A DNA stretch of 56,126 bases, from the NCBI RefSeq assembly GCF_004522215.1, contig NZ_SDLR01000016.1, forward strand, positions 1 through 56,126. The letters run 5' to 3'. Source of the stretch: Ammoniphilus sp. YIM 78166. Lineage in GTDB: Bacteria > Bacillota > Bacilli > Aneurinibacillales > RAOX-1. A program made the translations under genes and the position numbers. The notes beneath the pieces were generated by a model. That model was not told the origin of the DNA, searched no databases, and saw only the letters and a list, made by a program, of their open reading frames with translations. Shown in pieces: positions 1 through 9,522 of this stretch (the stretch's first letter is position 1; every line of letters begins with the position of its first letter).

Positions 1-34
1 TGCTTTTACCCTACTCCTTAGCTTGATGGGCATG
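1..34 (-). mobile_element. Terminal end of an IS231-type element
   Basis: The bases at 17-34 are the reverse complement of the terminal repeat at 55309-55326, which starts CATGCCCATCAAGCTAAG, the type of end known for IS231 (IS4 family). Only this tip lies in the window. It abuts the GGGG that starts the Tn3-family inverted repeat at 34, so the IS inserted at or within the transposon end. The following bases, GGGTAAGTCCG, resemble those next to the other IS end (GGGTACGACCG), in line with the known GGG(N)5CCC target preference of IS231. Confidence 0.75.
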
Positions 35-62
35 GGGTAAGTCCGAGATAAGTCCAAAAACG

Positions 63-252
63 TCATGATAAATGTAAATAAATGTAAAGTGACTGTGTTC
101 AGAAAGATACAGCTTACTGAACATCTTAAACCGGCAAGGGAGATTAATGAAATCTCTCTTTTTTAATGTTCAAAAACAGTGTAAAGTTATCTATGTACAG
201 ATTGATAGTTTGTATTAAGTTATCTTACATAATGGAGAAAGGCTGATAGAGT
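63..252 (+). promoter_or_regulatory. Probable res site and promoter region of transposon A
   Basis: This non-coding stretch lies between the left inverted repeat and tnpR, where Tn3 elements keep the resolution site. It contains a small hairpin (GAGATT/AATCTC) followed by a T-run at about 141-166, and AT-rich inverted motifs around 186-236. I cannot delimit the resolvase binding subsites. Inference from position. Confidence 0.45.
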
Positions 253-804
253 ATGAAAGTAGGTTATGCCCGTGTTTCCACGGTTGACCAAAATCTGGAT
301 CTCCAACTCGATGCGCTGAGAGCATATGGGTGTGAACAGATTTTCCAGGATAAAGTCAGTGGAGTCACAGACAAACGGAAAGGATTGGATGAAGCTATCC
401 AATATGTCCGTTCCGGCGACACTTTGGTCGTGTGGCGTTTGGATCGACTAGGGCGCACCATGCACCATCTTATTAAATTTGTTAATGACTTGAATTCCCG
501 TGGTGTGAGCTTTCATAGTCTCCAAGAAAATATTACGATGGATCTTTCTAATGCGACAGGACAATTAATGTTTCACCTGTTTGCGTCCTTTGCAGAATTT
601 GAGAGAAACCTAATCCGTGAACGTACTGAAGCGGGGCGGGCAGCAGCTCGGGCTAGAGGGCGGTTAGGTGGTCGGCCTGAAAAGTTTAGCAAAAAAGAAG
701 AAGAGATGATTAAAACACTTGCTTCCAACGGCACTCCTATTAAGGACATTGCTCAGATGATGGAGATTTCTCGTACTACGGTTTACCGCTATTTACATAA
801 GTAA
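253..804 (+). CDS. tnpR: Serine resolvase/invertase TnpR
   Basis: 183 aa, the usual size of a small serine recombinase. The N-terminal resolvase fold starts KVGYARVST, with the nucleophile Ser in ARVST near residue 9. WRLDRLGR and the RNLIRERT stretch of the long E helix are typical of the Hin/Tn3 resolvase family. The C-terminal helix-turn-helix (IKDIAQMMEISRTTVYRY) binds DNA. It would resolve cointegrates made by the transposase 31 bp downstream, which is on the same strand. The start is the only early ATG, preceded by GGAGAAAGG. Confidence 0.95.
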   Translation: MKVGYARVSTVDQNLDLQLDALRAYGCEQIFQDKVSGVTDKRKGLDEAIQYVRSGDTLVVWRLDRLGRTMHHLIKFVNDLNSRGVSFHSLQENITMDLSNATGQLMFHLFASFAEFERNLIRERTEAGRAAARARGRLGGRPEKFSKKEEEMIKTLASNGTPIKDIAQMMEISRTTVYRYLHK

Positions 805-835
805 ACGTTCCTATAAAAATCAAAGGGAGTTCGTT

Positions 836-3808
836 ATGGCATCCATTGAGAGAACAGCATATCCCCGATTTAAGCGCAATCTGACGAAAAAAGAACTACA
901 TCGTATTTATACTCCAACATTAGAAGAAACCCAGTTTGTTCATTCTTTTGCTCGAGGGCCGGAATTTTTATTGAAAGCTGTGGTGTTATTTAAAACATTT
1001 CAGAAATTAGGTTACTTCCCAAAGGGAGGCTCCATTCCCAAAGAGGTCATTGAACATATTAGGGATTGCCTAAACTTATCTCCAGATACCCCACTGGATA
1101 TCCAGCCATCCCGGGTTACCCGTAAATATCAGCAAAAGATCCGGGAGTATTTTCATGTCATACCAAACGGAAACGAAACACGCCCTATCATGATCAGCAT
1201 TCTAACCGAAGCGGCAAAGGTTAAAGATCATCCCCCTGATCTGATTAATATAGCTATCGAAGAGCTTATTAAGAACCGTTGTGAGCTACCCAGTTTTCGT
1301 GTCCTGGATGAGCTGGCGGGACAAATCCGTAGGTCTGTCAATCAGGAACTGTTCCAACAGGTATTCAGCAGGCTGTCCGAGGAACAAATACATATTTTCA
1401 ATGAACTGCTTATAAGAAGCGCGAACCGACATTACAGCGACTACAACCGATTTAAAACACTTCCCAAAAAACCAACCTTGAAAAATCTAAAGGAGCATAT
1501 CGATTATTTTATTTGGCTTCAGTCTTACGGTGATATGACACCTTTTTTGGAGGGAATTGCACCAGCTAAGATCAAATACTATGCGGCCGAAGCCAAAACG
1601 CTGGATGCCGCTGAATTAAAAGATTACTCCGAGCCGAAGCGGATCACACTTCTTATTTGCTTTATTCATCAGGCTCAGGTAAAGACCAAGGACCACCTGG
1701 CCGAAATGTTTCAAAAACGGGTTGGAAACATACACAATTCCAGCAAAGAAGATCACAAGAACATGAAGGAACAGAAGCAGAACGAGTTGGAGGATTTAAT
1801 TTCCATCTTTAATGACGTTTTGCTTGTCATGGCCAGTGAGAACGGTGACGTAGACAGTCATAAAAAAGTGAAAGAAACGATTGACTCACATGGGAGTGTC
1901 CAGACATTACTGGAAAAATGTGAGGCGGTAGCTTCAATGAAAGGAAATAACTATTACCCTTTCATCCAGAAACATTATCAAAAAAGTCGGTCTACTCTTT
2001 TCAGGCTTGCTGACTTGCTGGATTTTACATCCACCTCTCAAGATCAATCCTTGATCCATACACTTGAATTTGTGCTTGAAAACAGGAACAAGCGCGTGGA
2101 TTGGCTGCCAGATGAAGTGGATCTCTCTTTTGCCTCTGAACAATGGCGTAGGATGATTCGCGTAAAACAAAGGGTCGGTGGTTGGCTCATTCATCGCCGG
2201 CACTTGGAAGTTTGTGTCTTCTCCTGTATTGCCACAGAACTAAAATCCGGTGATATATGTGTTCCAGGGTCCGAATCGTATGCTGACTATCGGGAACAAT
2301 TGCTTCCTTGGGAAGAATGCGAGCCTTTGATACCCGAATACTGTCGGGAGTTGGGCTTCCCTGAGAATGAGGTGGACTTTGTAAAAGGACTAAAATCATG
2401 GATGATCGATACCTCAAAACAAATTGACAAGGACTTCCCTAAAAATGAGCATGTAAGCATCAACGAAGAAGGTGAACCCGTGTTGAGAAAGGTGCAGAAA
2501 CGCGAATATAAAAAGTCATTGAAAGAATTAGAGGAGCGTATTAAAGAACGTCTCCCGGAAAGAAATTTGATTGATATCCTGTGCAATATAGAACACTGGA
2601 TTAACTGGACACGCCATTTCGGGCCATCTTCGGGATCCGATCCAAAGCTAAAAAATCCACGTGAGCGGTACATCTTAACTACTTTTGCTTACGGATGTAA
2701 TTTAGGACCGGTTCAGGCAGCCAGGCATATGCGGGCGGATGTGACCGGGAGTGCCTTGTCTTATACCAATCAAAGACATATCACAGCGAGAAAGATTGAC
2801 CAAGCTTTGAAAGATATCATTAACCATTACCATCATGAGTTTGATTTACCTAAGCTATGGGGCAAAGGAGAATCTGCCGCGGCCGATGGAACCAAATACG
2901 ATATTTATGAAGAAAACCTCCTGGCCGAATATCATATTCGCTATGGGGGCTATGGAGGGATTGCTTACCATCACATAGCAGACAACTACATTGCCCTTTT
3001 CAGCCACTTTATCCCCTGCGGGGTATGGGAAGCCGTTTATATCCTTGATGGATTACTAAAAAATGAGTCGGATGTGCAACCAGACACCATTCATGCCGAT
3101 ACACAAGGGCAGTCTACTCCTGTATTTGGTCTGTCTCATCTGCTGGGTATTAAACTGATGCCAAGGATTCGCAATTTCAAGAAGCTCACCTTCTTCCGTC
3201 CTGATCCTGACATAAAATATAAGCACATGGATTCTCTTTTTAGCGATTCGATCGACTGGGATTTAATTGAATTGCATTGGAAGGACCTTCTACGTGTGGT
3301 CTTGTCCATTAAGTATGGAAAAATTTCTTCCGCTATGTTGTTGAGAAAGCTGGGGAATTACAGTCAGAAAAACAAGCTCTATCAGGCATTCAGAGAACTG
3401 GGACGTGTCGTCCGCACGGTTTTCTTACTTCAATACATGGCCGATATCGAGCTCCGTAGAAAAATTACAGCCACCACTAACAAAGTAGAGGCTTACAACG
3501 GATTTTCCAAATGGCTGTTCTTTGGTGGAGATGGCATTATTACTGACAACGATCCTGAACAACAGGAAAAGTCCATTAAATATGGAGACTTGGTTGCAAA
3601 CGCGGTTATTTTTCAAAACGTCGTGGATTTGACTGCCGTGATACGCCAGTTAAGGCGGGAGGGGTATTACGTAGACCCGGAAGATCTGAGTGTACTCAGT
3701 CCTTATCTTATGGAACATATCAAACGATTTGGCGATTACGTCATTAATTTAGAAGAACCACCACAACCTTTAAATGGAAAGCTGGAATTAGAGTTGAAAA
3801 TTGCTTGA
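836..3808 (+). CDS. tnpA: Tn3-family transposase TnpA
   Basis: 990 aa, full length for the family. The N-terminal half carries the DNA-binding DUF4158-like region. The C-terminal half has the DDE core: first Asp in SAAADGTKYDI, second in HADTQGQSTPVFGLSHLLG, and the Glu in NKVEAYNGFSKWLFFGG. It cuts and joins the 38-bp type ends during replicative transposition. AAAGGGAG sits 8 nt before the ATG. Probably co-transcribed with tnpR. The frame is intact, so the element could be active. Confidence 0.95.
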   Translation: MASIERTAYPRFKRNLTKKELHRIYTPTLEETQFVHSFARGPEFLLKAVVLFKTFQKLGYFPKGGSIPKEVIEHIRDCLNLSPDTPLDIQPSRVTRKYQQKIREYFHVIPNGNETRPIMISILTEAAKVKDHPPDLINIAIEELIKNRCELPSFRVLDELAGQIRRSVNQELFQQVFSRLSEEQIHIFNELLIRSANRHYSDYNRFKTLPKKPTLKNLKEHIDYFIWLQSYGDMTPFLEGIAPAKIKYYAAEAKTLDAAELKDYSEPKRITLLICFIHQAQVKTKDHLAEMFQKRVGNIHNSSKEDHKNMKEQKQNELEDLISIFNDVLLVMASENGDVDSHKKVKETIDSHGSVQTLLEKCEAVASMKGNNYYPFIQKHYQKSRSTLFRLADLLDFTSTSQDQSLIHTLEFVLENRNKRVDWLPDEVDLSFASEQWRRMIRVKQRVGGWLIHRRHLEVCVFSCIATELKSGDICVPGSESYADYREQLLPWEECEPLIPEYCRELGFPENEVDFVKGLKSWMIDTSKQIDKDFPKNEHVSINEEGEPVLRKVQKREYKKSLKELEERIKERLPERNLIDILCNIEHWINWTRHFGPSSGSDPKLKNPRERYILTTFAYGCNLGPVQAARHMRADVTGSALSYTNQRHITARKIDQALKDIINHYHHEFDLPKLWGKGESAAADGTKYDIYEENLLAEYHIRYGGYGGIAYHHIADNYIALFSHFIPCGVWEAVYILDGLLKNESDVQPDTIHADTQGQSTPVFGLSHLLGIKLMPRIRNFKKLTFFRPDPDIKYKHMDSLFSDSIDWDLIELHWKDLLRVVLSIKYGKISSAMLLRKLGNYSQKNKLYQAFRELGRVVRTVFLLQYMADIELRRKITATTNKVEAYNGFSKWLFFGGDGIITDNDPEQQEKSIKYGDLVANAVIFQNVVDLTAVIRQLRREGYYVDPEDLSVLSPYLMEHIKRFGDYVINLEEPPQPLNGKLELELKIA

Positions 3809-3812
3809 AAAC

Positions 3813-3840
3813 AGGGCCTTTGAGCCCTTTTACATTTTTT
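3813..3840 (+). terminator. Terminator after transposon A tnpA
   Basis: Short GC stem AGGGC/GCCCT (3813-3817 with 3824-3828) followed by a T-rich tract, 5 bp after the transposase stop. Confidence 0.6.
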
Positions 3841-3883
3841 TCTATCTATCGTGCCACTTTTGGACTTATCTCGGATTTACCCC

Positions 3884-4057
3884 AATAGCGTCCCACATTT
3901 TAGATTGAACGCTCCTCTGTGCTTCTTCAGTAACCGTAATACTACTAGCAACTGCTTTTCCACCGTCGTACAAGTTATATCCTGCAATACCTAATCCTAC
4001 AACCGCTGCCAATCCCGCAACTACTGTGAACTTTTTTAAGTTTTTTACTTTAACCAA
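3884..4057 (-). pseudogene. Truncated small membrane/secreted peptide gene
   Basis: The reading frame starts at TTG (4057), 8 nt after AAAGGAG, and encodes a basic N-terminus (VKVKNLKKF) and a hydrophobic helix (VVAGLAAVVGLGIAGYNLY), then a short polar tail. After ...KMWDAI the frame runs into the transposon A inverted repeat and stops, so the C-terminus was lost on insertion. It lies 27 bp downstream of the interrupted secreted-protein gene on the same strand, so the two probably formed an operon. Family unknown. Confidence 0.55.
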
Positions 4058-4083
4058 TGTACTCACTCCTTTGTGTTTTTAAT

Positions 4084-4389
4084 TTACCAAGATAAGTAAA
4101 TAGCGTCTGCGCCTGTATTCGTGTTAGTTAAGCCTGAATTGTCTTTCGAACTAACTTTCACTTCAAACCCAGTACTGCTAGAAGGCAAGTCTTTATAACC
4201 AATAGCGTTCCATCCACCCGGTGCGTTATACTGATCTTCCCAAGCAGTAAAAACGCCGTTCATATAGTAATAAGCCATACGGTTTGTAAAGTTAAAATTA
4301 TTTAAATATGCTTCTAGGACATATCGTGCGCTTGTCCATGAACCACTCCACTTCCAATGATAATAATAATTCGAAGTAGGTTTAGAAGC
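4084..4389 (-). pseudogene. Secreted protein, 3' part (interrupted by transposon B)
   Basis: This is the C-terminal part of a gene split by the Tn4430-like transposon. The open frame runs from the target site (IASKPTSNYYYHWKWSG...) to a stop at 4084. Removing transposon B and one TATAC copy joins it in frame to the N-terminal part at 10466-10645 (...SSYSSDDR|IASKPTSN...). The product is rich in Trp, Tyr, Asn and Gly and follows a signal-peptide-like N-terminus, which suggests a secreted beta-rich protein. I do not recognise the family. Confidence 0.7.
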
Positions 4390-4484
4390 TATACGGGGTA
4401 GTACCAGAAAAACGCGGATTTACAACGTTAAGCAATTTTTCTAGCTGAACTACCCCGGAGTTTACAACGTTAACGAAAAATAAC

Positions 4485-7439
4485 TTATTTATTTAAAGGA
4501 CGAAAAGCAGTAGTGATGTCTTGTTTTGAATCGAAGTGATACTCCCCAAGAAAATTAATATGCTCCCAGCCTAAGGGTGATATATGACCAAGCAACTCCT
4601 CTCTCATAAGACCTTTTCCTTTCATATAGTCCGTAGCTTTTGATAGATATAGAGTATTCCATACGCTTATGGCATTGATAATGATATTTAGAGCGCTGGC
4701 ACGCTGGAGTTGATCTTGAAGTGCACGCTCACGTAATTCCCCATGCTTTCCAAAGAATATTGCTCTAGCTAGCGCATTCATGGCTTCACCTTTATTCAGC
4801 CCTCTATGAATTTTTCGTCGTAGAGCTTCACTTGAAATGTAATCTAAGATAAAAATCGTTTTTTCAATCCGCCCCATTTCCCGAAGCGCTGTAGCCAAAC
4901 TGTTTTGCCTCGCATAAGAACCTAACTTTCCCATAATTAATGAAGCAGATACCGTTCCTTCACGGATGGAGTGGGCAAGTCGTAACACATCGTCATAATT
5001 TTCTTGGATAATTTTTGTATTGATACGGCCGCGTAACAATTTCTCCAATTCAGGGAAATCACTGGCTTTACCGATCGTATATAGTTTTGAATCTGCAATA
5101 TCGCGCAGCCGTGGTGCAAATCGAAAGCCTAGTAAGTGTGTTAATCCAAAAACCTGATCGGTATAACCGGCCGTGTCAGTATAATGTTCTTCAATGTTTA
5201 AATCTGTTTCATGATGAAGGAGTCCATCGATGACATGAACGGCATCCCTAGCGTTCGTGTTAATTACTTTCGTATAAAAGCTAGAAAACTGATCACTTAC
5301 AAATCGATAAATGGTTGCTCCTTTCCCGGTTCCATAATGAGGATTTGCATCAGCATGTAACGCCGAAACACCTATTTGAACGCGCATACCGTCAGATGAA
5401 GAAGTACTCCCATTTCCCCAGTAGGATGATAGAGCCAATTGATGCTGATAATTAACAAGAACAGCCTGTGCTTTATTCATAGCATCTTCATACATTCGCC
5501 ATTGTGCTACATTGGCCATTTGATGATAGGAAATTCCCGGAGTAGCTTCGGCCATTTTGGTTAGCCCAACATTGGTGCCCATAGCCATCAAGGTAGCAAG
5601 GAGGATTATTTTTTCTTGTTTGTCCGGTTTTTTACCGGTAGAAGCATGAACAAATTGTTCATGAAAGCCCGTGATATTCGCTACATCCATCAGTATATCG
5701 GTTAATTTCACTCGAGGGAGTAATTCGTATAAAGAAATACTAAAATCCCTAGCCTCCTCAGGAGTATCCTTTTCTAATCGATTCAGGTGTATTTTTCCTT
5801 TTTCTAAGTTGATACCTTCAAGCTCCTGAATGTTGTCTGATATCCATTTCAAGCGTCTGAACAGGGATTCTGTTCTTTCCTGAATGTAATTTTCTGCTGA
5901 CAAACTGACTGCGAGTCTGGTCTTATTTGATTTTTCTTGATTCCATTCTTCTTGGGACACCAGATACTCTTCAAAATCTTTATGCTGACGGCTACCAATG
6001 ATCGATACGTCACCTGATCGCACATGATTTCTTAATTCCGTTAGAACGGCCATTTCATAATAATGTCGGTCGATATTGCCATCATCGTCATACACATGTT
6101 TTTGCCATCGATTTGAAATAAAATCCAATGGAGCTCCTTCAGGTACTTTTCGCTTTCCTGTTTCATTCATATCTCGAATAATATCAATGGCTTTCATTAA
6201 CGGTTCTGCTGACTTTGTGGATCGGAATTGTAGGGATCGTAGCAATGTTGGCGTATATTTTCTCAGGTAGAAGAATCTTTTTTCCAACAAATCCAGATAG
6301 TCATAATCGACTGGTCGGGCTAACATTTTCGCCTCTTCTACGGATGTGACGAGCTGATCCCAAGACATCACGGCTTCTAAAGCGGCGAAAGGATCGATCC
6401 CCTCGCTCCGAGCCCGAATCAGTGCTGCTCCTAAATCTGCGAAATGAACGACTTTTTCATTGATGGATTTTCCATTTTGTTTTTGTTGCTCCTCTTGTGC
6501 TTTTCTTCCCTTAGACAGCAAGGTCATTATCTGTCGGTCATGGATTTCAAATGCCTGATCAATTAAATCCTGACTTAGATTTAAAAGGAAAACAGAGAGG
6601 ATGGCATACCTTTTGCTTTCTTTAAAATTTCGAAAGGCATAGGGTTCGTAACGTGCCCCCAACCGAGCCAATTGAAGAAGGCGATTGGGGTGAATATCTT
6701 TTATATCTACAACCAAGTTTAATTGTCGAATGAATCCCAATCGTTCAATAACTTTCAGGAAAGAATCAGGGGAAGGATGCCCCGGTGTATCTTTTAACCA
6801 TCCTAGCTTTGTCTTTTTTTGTTCCACTGGCGATTCTATCATTTCTTCTAGCCTGATTTTTTGTTCGGCTGAAATCGAATGGTTAAGGATACTAAATATT
6901 TTCTCTTCTGCTTTTTGTCTGGATTCCCATACTACTCTTTCAATCGTTGTCATAGCAGGAAAGATAATTTTCCTTTTACGAAGCTCATCGACAGCTGCTC
7001 GTATCAAATGAATCAAGTCTCCATTTTCTAAAGCAGTATTTAATAAACTTTTAAACAAAGTTCTGTACTCCGTAAGGGTAAATGCCTGAAATCCATATTC
7101 CTGCCGGATCTCTTTAAGGTGATCCCACAGGGTGTTCTCTCTTTGTGGGTACAACTCCAACGTATCCGGGTCAACGTTAATTTGTTTTGCAATATACTGA
7201 AGTGCAGTTTGATCAACTTTTTTTATATCTGTCCAAGACCAGCCCGGATATCGTAGCATACATAGTTGAACAGCAAATCCCAAACGATTCTCATCTCTCC
7301 GGTGACGGTTAATAATCTTCAAGTCATGTTGGGAAAAGGTATAATATGTAGCCAATTCCCATTCTTCAGATGCCATTTTCATGAATTCTAATCTCTGCTC
7401 TACAGTTAATAATTCTCTCCCTCTTAATGACATTTTCAC
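4485..7439 (-). CDS. tnpA: Tn3-family transposase TnpA (Tn4430 group)
   Basis: 984 aa, full length. The N-terminus (EEWELATYYTFSQHDLKIINRHR) is the DUF4158 DNA-binding region. The DDE catalytic residues lie in SSSDGMRVQIGVSAL, YTDTAGYTDQVFGLTHLLG and NKGEAMNALARAIFFG. It begins immediately after the tnpI stop, so the two are translationally linked. A close relative of its C-terminus survives as a fragment at 12762-13723. Confidence 0.95.
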   Translation of the reverse strand: MKMSLRGRELLTVEQRLEFMKMASEEWELATYYTFSQHDLKIINRHRRDENRLGFAVQLCMLRYPGWSWTDIKKVDQTALQYIAKQINVDPDTLELYPQRENTLWDHLKEIRQEYGFQAFTLTEYRTLFKSLLNTALENGDLIHLIRAAVDELRKRKIIFPAMTTIERVVWESRQKAEEKIFSILNHSISAEQKIRLEEMIESPVEQKKTKLGWLKDTPGHPSPDSFLKVIERLGFIRQLNLVVDIKDIHPNRLLQLARLGARYEPYAFRNFKESKRYAILSVFLLNLSQDLIDQAFEIHDRQIMTLLSKGRKAQEEQQKQNGKSINEKVVHFADLGAALIRARSEGIDPFAALEAVMSWDQLVTSVEEAKMLARPVDYDYLDLLEKRFFYLRKYTPTLLRSLQFRSTKSAEPLMKAIDIIRDMNETGKRKVPEGAPLDFISNRWQKHVYDDDGNIDRHYYEMAVLTELRNHVRSGDVSIIGSRQHKDFEEYLVSQEEWNQEKSNKTRLAVSLSAENYIQERTESLFRRLKWISDNIQELEGINLEKGKIHLNRLEKDTPEEARDFSISLYELLPRVKLTDILMDVANITGFHEQFVHASTGKKPDKQEKIILLATLMAMGTNVGLTKMAEATPGISYHQMANVAQWRMYEDAMNKAQAVLVNYQHQLALSSYWGNGSTSSSDGMRVQIGVSALHADANPHYGTGKGATIYRFVSDQFSSFYTKVINTNARDAVHVIDGLLHHETDLNIEEHYTDTAGYTDQVFGLTHLLGFRFAPRLRDIADSKLYTIGKASDFPELEKLLRGRINTKIIQENYDDVLRLAHSIREGTVSASLIMGKLGSYARQNSLATALREMGRIEKTIFILDYISSEALRRKIHRGLNKGEAMNALARAIFFGKHGELRERALQDQLQRASALNIIINAISVWNTLYLSKATDYMKGKGLMREELLGHISPLGWEHINFLGEYHFDSKQDITTAFRPLNK

Positions 7440-8393
7440 CTATCCCTTTATCTGCTTCAGCTTTTCTTTAATCTGTTCTCTACTGGCTTGAGTATATCTT
7501 ATAGTAGTCTGAATAGCGGGCATCCCCTTTTTAGTAACATGACCCAAATAATAGGCTATTTCCTCAAGAGTCCATCCGGCTTCCCGAGCACGATGTGCAA
7601 AATCATGCCGCAGGTCATGAAAAGTGATGTCAAGAATCAATTCCCACTCGTCCTTTGTAGCCATACTTTTAAGAGTTCTGAACCAATGATGAATGCCTGC
7701 CTCCGTTAGACGGTCTGCGCGCTGAGAAGTAAAAACATACGGACTATCCGGATCACGTCCGCCGTGTTGTATGTATTTATACAGAGGGCTACGGGCCTGA
7801 TTTAGCAAATCGATGTCTCTCATCTTATTTCCTTTGTATCCTACACTTAGCCAACCGACCTTCGGACCGATGTTGGTATTCTTGATCTGTAGCCAAGAAA
7901 CGTCGCTTACACGGCAACCAGCCCAATACCCTAACGCAAATAAGGCTTCACTGCGTGGGTTTCCGTCTCGTTCTACCAAACTACGCAAGATATATCGCTG
8001 ATCGGGGGACAATTGACGTGGAGCTAAAAGTGGCTGTGCCGGGATCTCTACTCCTCGAATAGGATTCCGACGAAGGATTTCTTTTTCTTCCATGAGCCAA
8101 CGTGCAAAGCTACCAACGGCCGACTTAACCCGAGCTAGATGACTTACACTGTACCCTTCAGACTGTAGTAGGGCTAAATACATTTCTATTGCTGTTTTAG
8201 TCAGTTGCTCAGGACGAAACAGTCCGCCATTCCCAGGTCGATCCGCTATCCAAGTAGTAAACTGTCGTAATGCACGCATATAGGCATCCACGGTTTTTTC
8301 GGATTTACCGGCAAGAGATTTTTCGTATTCTTCTAAAATTCCTTTCGGTCGTTGATATGGAACAACATTCAAAAGCTTATTCCCCCAATCCAA
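7440..8393 (-). CDS. tnpI: Tyrosine recombinase TnpI (cointegrate resolvase)
   Basis: 317 aa. The N-terminal SAM-like core-binding domain (SLAGKSEKTVDAYMRALRQF) is followed by the catalytic domain with Arg in AGCRVSDVSW, HxxR in FHDLRHDF, His in YLGHV and the Tyr nucleophile in TTIRYTQAS. In Tn4430 the homologue resolves cointegrates at the IRS next to its own gene, and here a repeat-rich IRS-like region lies just upstream (8397-8508). It is the first gene of a tnpI-tnpA unit. Confidence 0.92.
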   Translation of the reverse strand: MDWGNKLLNVVPYQRPKGILEEYEKSLAGKSEKTVDAYMRALRQFTTWIADRPGNGGLFRPEQLTKTAIEMYLALLQSEGYSVSHLARVKSAVGSFARWLMEEKEILRRNPIRGVEIPAQPLLAPRQLSPDQRYILRSLVERDGNPRSEALFALGYWAGCRVSDVSWLQIKNTNIGPKVGWLSVGYKGNKMRDIDLLNQARSPLYKYIQHGGRDPDSPYVFTSQRADRLTEAGIHHWFRTLKSMATKDEWELILDITFHDLRHDFAHRAREAGWTLEEIAYYLGHVTKKGMPAIQTTIRYTQASREQIKEKLKQIKG

Positions 8394-8396
8394 AAT

Positions 8397-8508
8397 TTCT
8401 GTTACGAGTTTTATGGTATCATTTGATTGCTTTTTTAATCATTTTACACCAAATAACACTAAAATTCGTAACAGAAAGTATATTCTGTTACAAGTTTTCT
8501 GTAACAAG
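8397..8508. promoter_or_regulatory. Internal resolution site (IRS) for TnpI
   Basis: Four 12-bp recombinase arms are visible. Two form an inverted pair around a 6-bp spacer: TTCGTAACAGAA (8465-8476) and TTCTGTTACAAG (8483-8494). Accessory copies are TTTCTGTTACGAG (8397-8408) and TTCTGTAACAAG (8497-8508). An inverted core plus direct accessory repeats is the known Tn4430 IRS plan. The site also covers the tnpI promoter region, so TnpI probably represses its own gene. Confidence 0.75.
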
Positions 8509-8719
8509 AAAATAATAAGTCAGTTTAACTATGAAAAAAATTAAATTCTAGTAATTTATTAATATATGAAATTTCAAGAATATGTAAAAACAAATGAGAA
8601 ATGGAGGTAATGGGATTTATATCCTTATGTAACCGTTCAACCATAGTTTTACATAATTGGGCAATGGTGCTATTATAAATCCTGTTGTTATAATAACCCC
8701 GATAAGTGTTCTAAATCGA

Positions 8720-8803
8720 AAAAGGCAAACCTGTCGAAAGGCAGGGACGCAAAGCCGTTGCGCCTAAGACATTCTGAATGTTATGGTTGGCAGGTTGCCG
8801 AGT
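8720..8803 (+). ncRNA. Cyclic di-GMP-I riboswitch (GEMM-I)
   Basis: The sequence has the GEMM-I hallmarks in order: AAAGGCAAACC, a short hairpin with a GAAA tetraloop (CTGTCGAAAGGCAG), GGGACGCAAAGCC, CCTAAGAC, a second hairpin, and a closing GGTTGCCGAGT. It lies on the plus strand 70 nt before the matrixin gene and just before a strong terminator. Expression would respond to c-di-GMP by transcription attenuation, but the direction (on or off) cannot be decided by eye. A TATAAT at 8689-8694 is a candidate -10 box. Confidence 0.93.
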
Positions 8804-8808
8804 AAAGG

Positions 8809-8841
8809 AATAGCCTCCCTTTTATTCGGGAGGCTATTTTT
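8809..8841 (+). terminator. Riboswitch expression-platform terminator
   Basis: Stem ATAGCCTCCC (8810-8819) with GGGAGGCTAT (8828-8837), followed by a T-run. It lies between the aptamer and the protease ribosome binding site, the position of a c-di-GMP-controlled terminator. Confidence 0.9.
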
Positions 8842-8874
8842 AATTTAGATATTAAAAGTGAGGGAGAGGAAGAA

Positions 8875-9507
8875 ATGAAAAAGTGGAAGAAAGCAATTGC
8901 ATCAACTATTCTTGGCTGCCTTGCATTGGCGGGCGTTGCTCAAGCGGCGACATTAGGAACCTTAAGTTATTGGTATGACTCCACGTCAAATAATATTTAT
9001 AGGTGGACATATCAACCCGCATTTTGGTCAACAGAAGCAGATACTTGGTTTAAAGATAATGGTTACAACTTTACTTCTTGGGTCACCAACTCCATGACTC
9101 AATGGGGGAGTGTAAGAACGTCCTACGGTGTTGATAATTCCTCTGATGCACAAATCTTAGTTTATGGAGGCACATATAATACACTAAAAAATTATTTTTC
9201 GCCACTCAGTTCAAGTGCAGACGGGGCAACCGTATGGAGTCCAAGTCCTGTTTATGAAGGTGAGTGGAATTATAACGGTTCATTAAAGGGCGGTTCGTAT
9301 CTAAGAGGAGCTAAAGTTTATATTGTAGGAGACAAGTGGTTTAAAACTAATAGTAAATATCATAATACAGTACTTCATGAGTTCGGACATGCAATTGGTT
9401 GGGTAGGTCACAGTTCAAGTTCAAGTGACGTTATGTACGATACAAACACCTCAATTACAACTTTAACAACTAGAGACAAAAACCATCTGGTCGGAGTTTA
9501 TAAATAA
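8875..9507 (+). CDS. Secreted matrixin-like zinc metalloprotease
   Basis: 210 aa. It has a signal peptide: basic MKKWKKA, then a hydrophobic stretch ending AGVAQAA (cleavage near residue 25). The zinc site is HEFGHAIGWVGH near residue 172, the metzincin HExxHxxGxxH consensus, followed by a Met-turn-like DVMYD. Size and motif fit the matrixin (M10-like) group. It would be exported and cut extracellular or cell-surface proteins. First gene after the c-di-GMP riboswitch, with GGGAGAGG before the ATG. A secreted protease under such a riboswitch recalls Clostridioides difficile, where a secreted protease is so controlled; the substrate here is unknown. Confidence 0.88.
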   Translation: MKKWKKAIASTILGCLALAGVAQAATLGTLSYWYDSTSNNIYRWTYQPAFWSTEADTWFKDNGYNFTSWVTNSMTQWGSVRTSYGVDNSSDAQILVYGGTYNTLKNYFSPLSSSADGATVWSPSPVYEGEWNYNGSLKGGSYLRGAKVYIVGDKWFKTNSKYHNTVLHEFGHAIGWVGHSSSSSDVMYDTNTSITTLTTRDKNHLVGVYK

Positions 9508-9522
9508 GGAGGTTTCATAATT

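Larger units (their letters stand above)
34..3883 (+). mobile_element. Tn3-family transposon A (tnpR + tnpA)
   Basis: The ends are inverted repeats. The left reads GGGGTAAGTCCGAGATAAGT from 34; the right, read on the minus strand from 3883, is GGGGTAAATCCGAGATAAGT, and the match continues through CCAAAA. The element holds only a serine resolvase and a 990-aa transposase, the minimal Tn3 plan. I see no matching 5-bp target duplication (left flank belongs to IS231, right flank AATAG). The left flank was therefore replaced, consistent with later IS231 insertion. The right end truncates a small minus-strand gene. Confidence 0.9.

Noticed and set aside
34..3883. Target-site duplication for transposon A
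   Set aside because: The flanking 5-mers do not match; the left flank belongs to an IS231 end.
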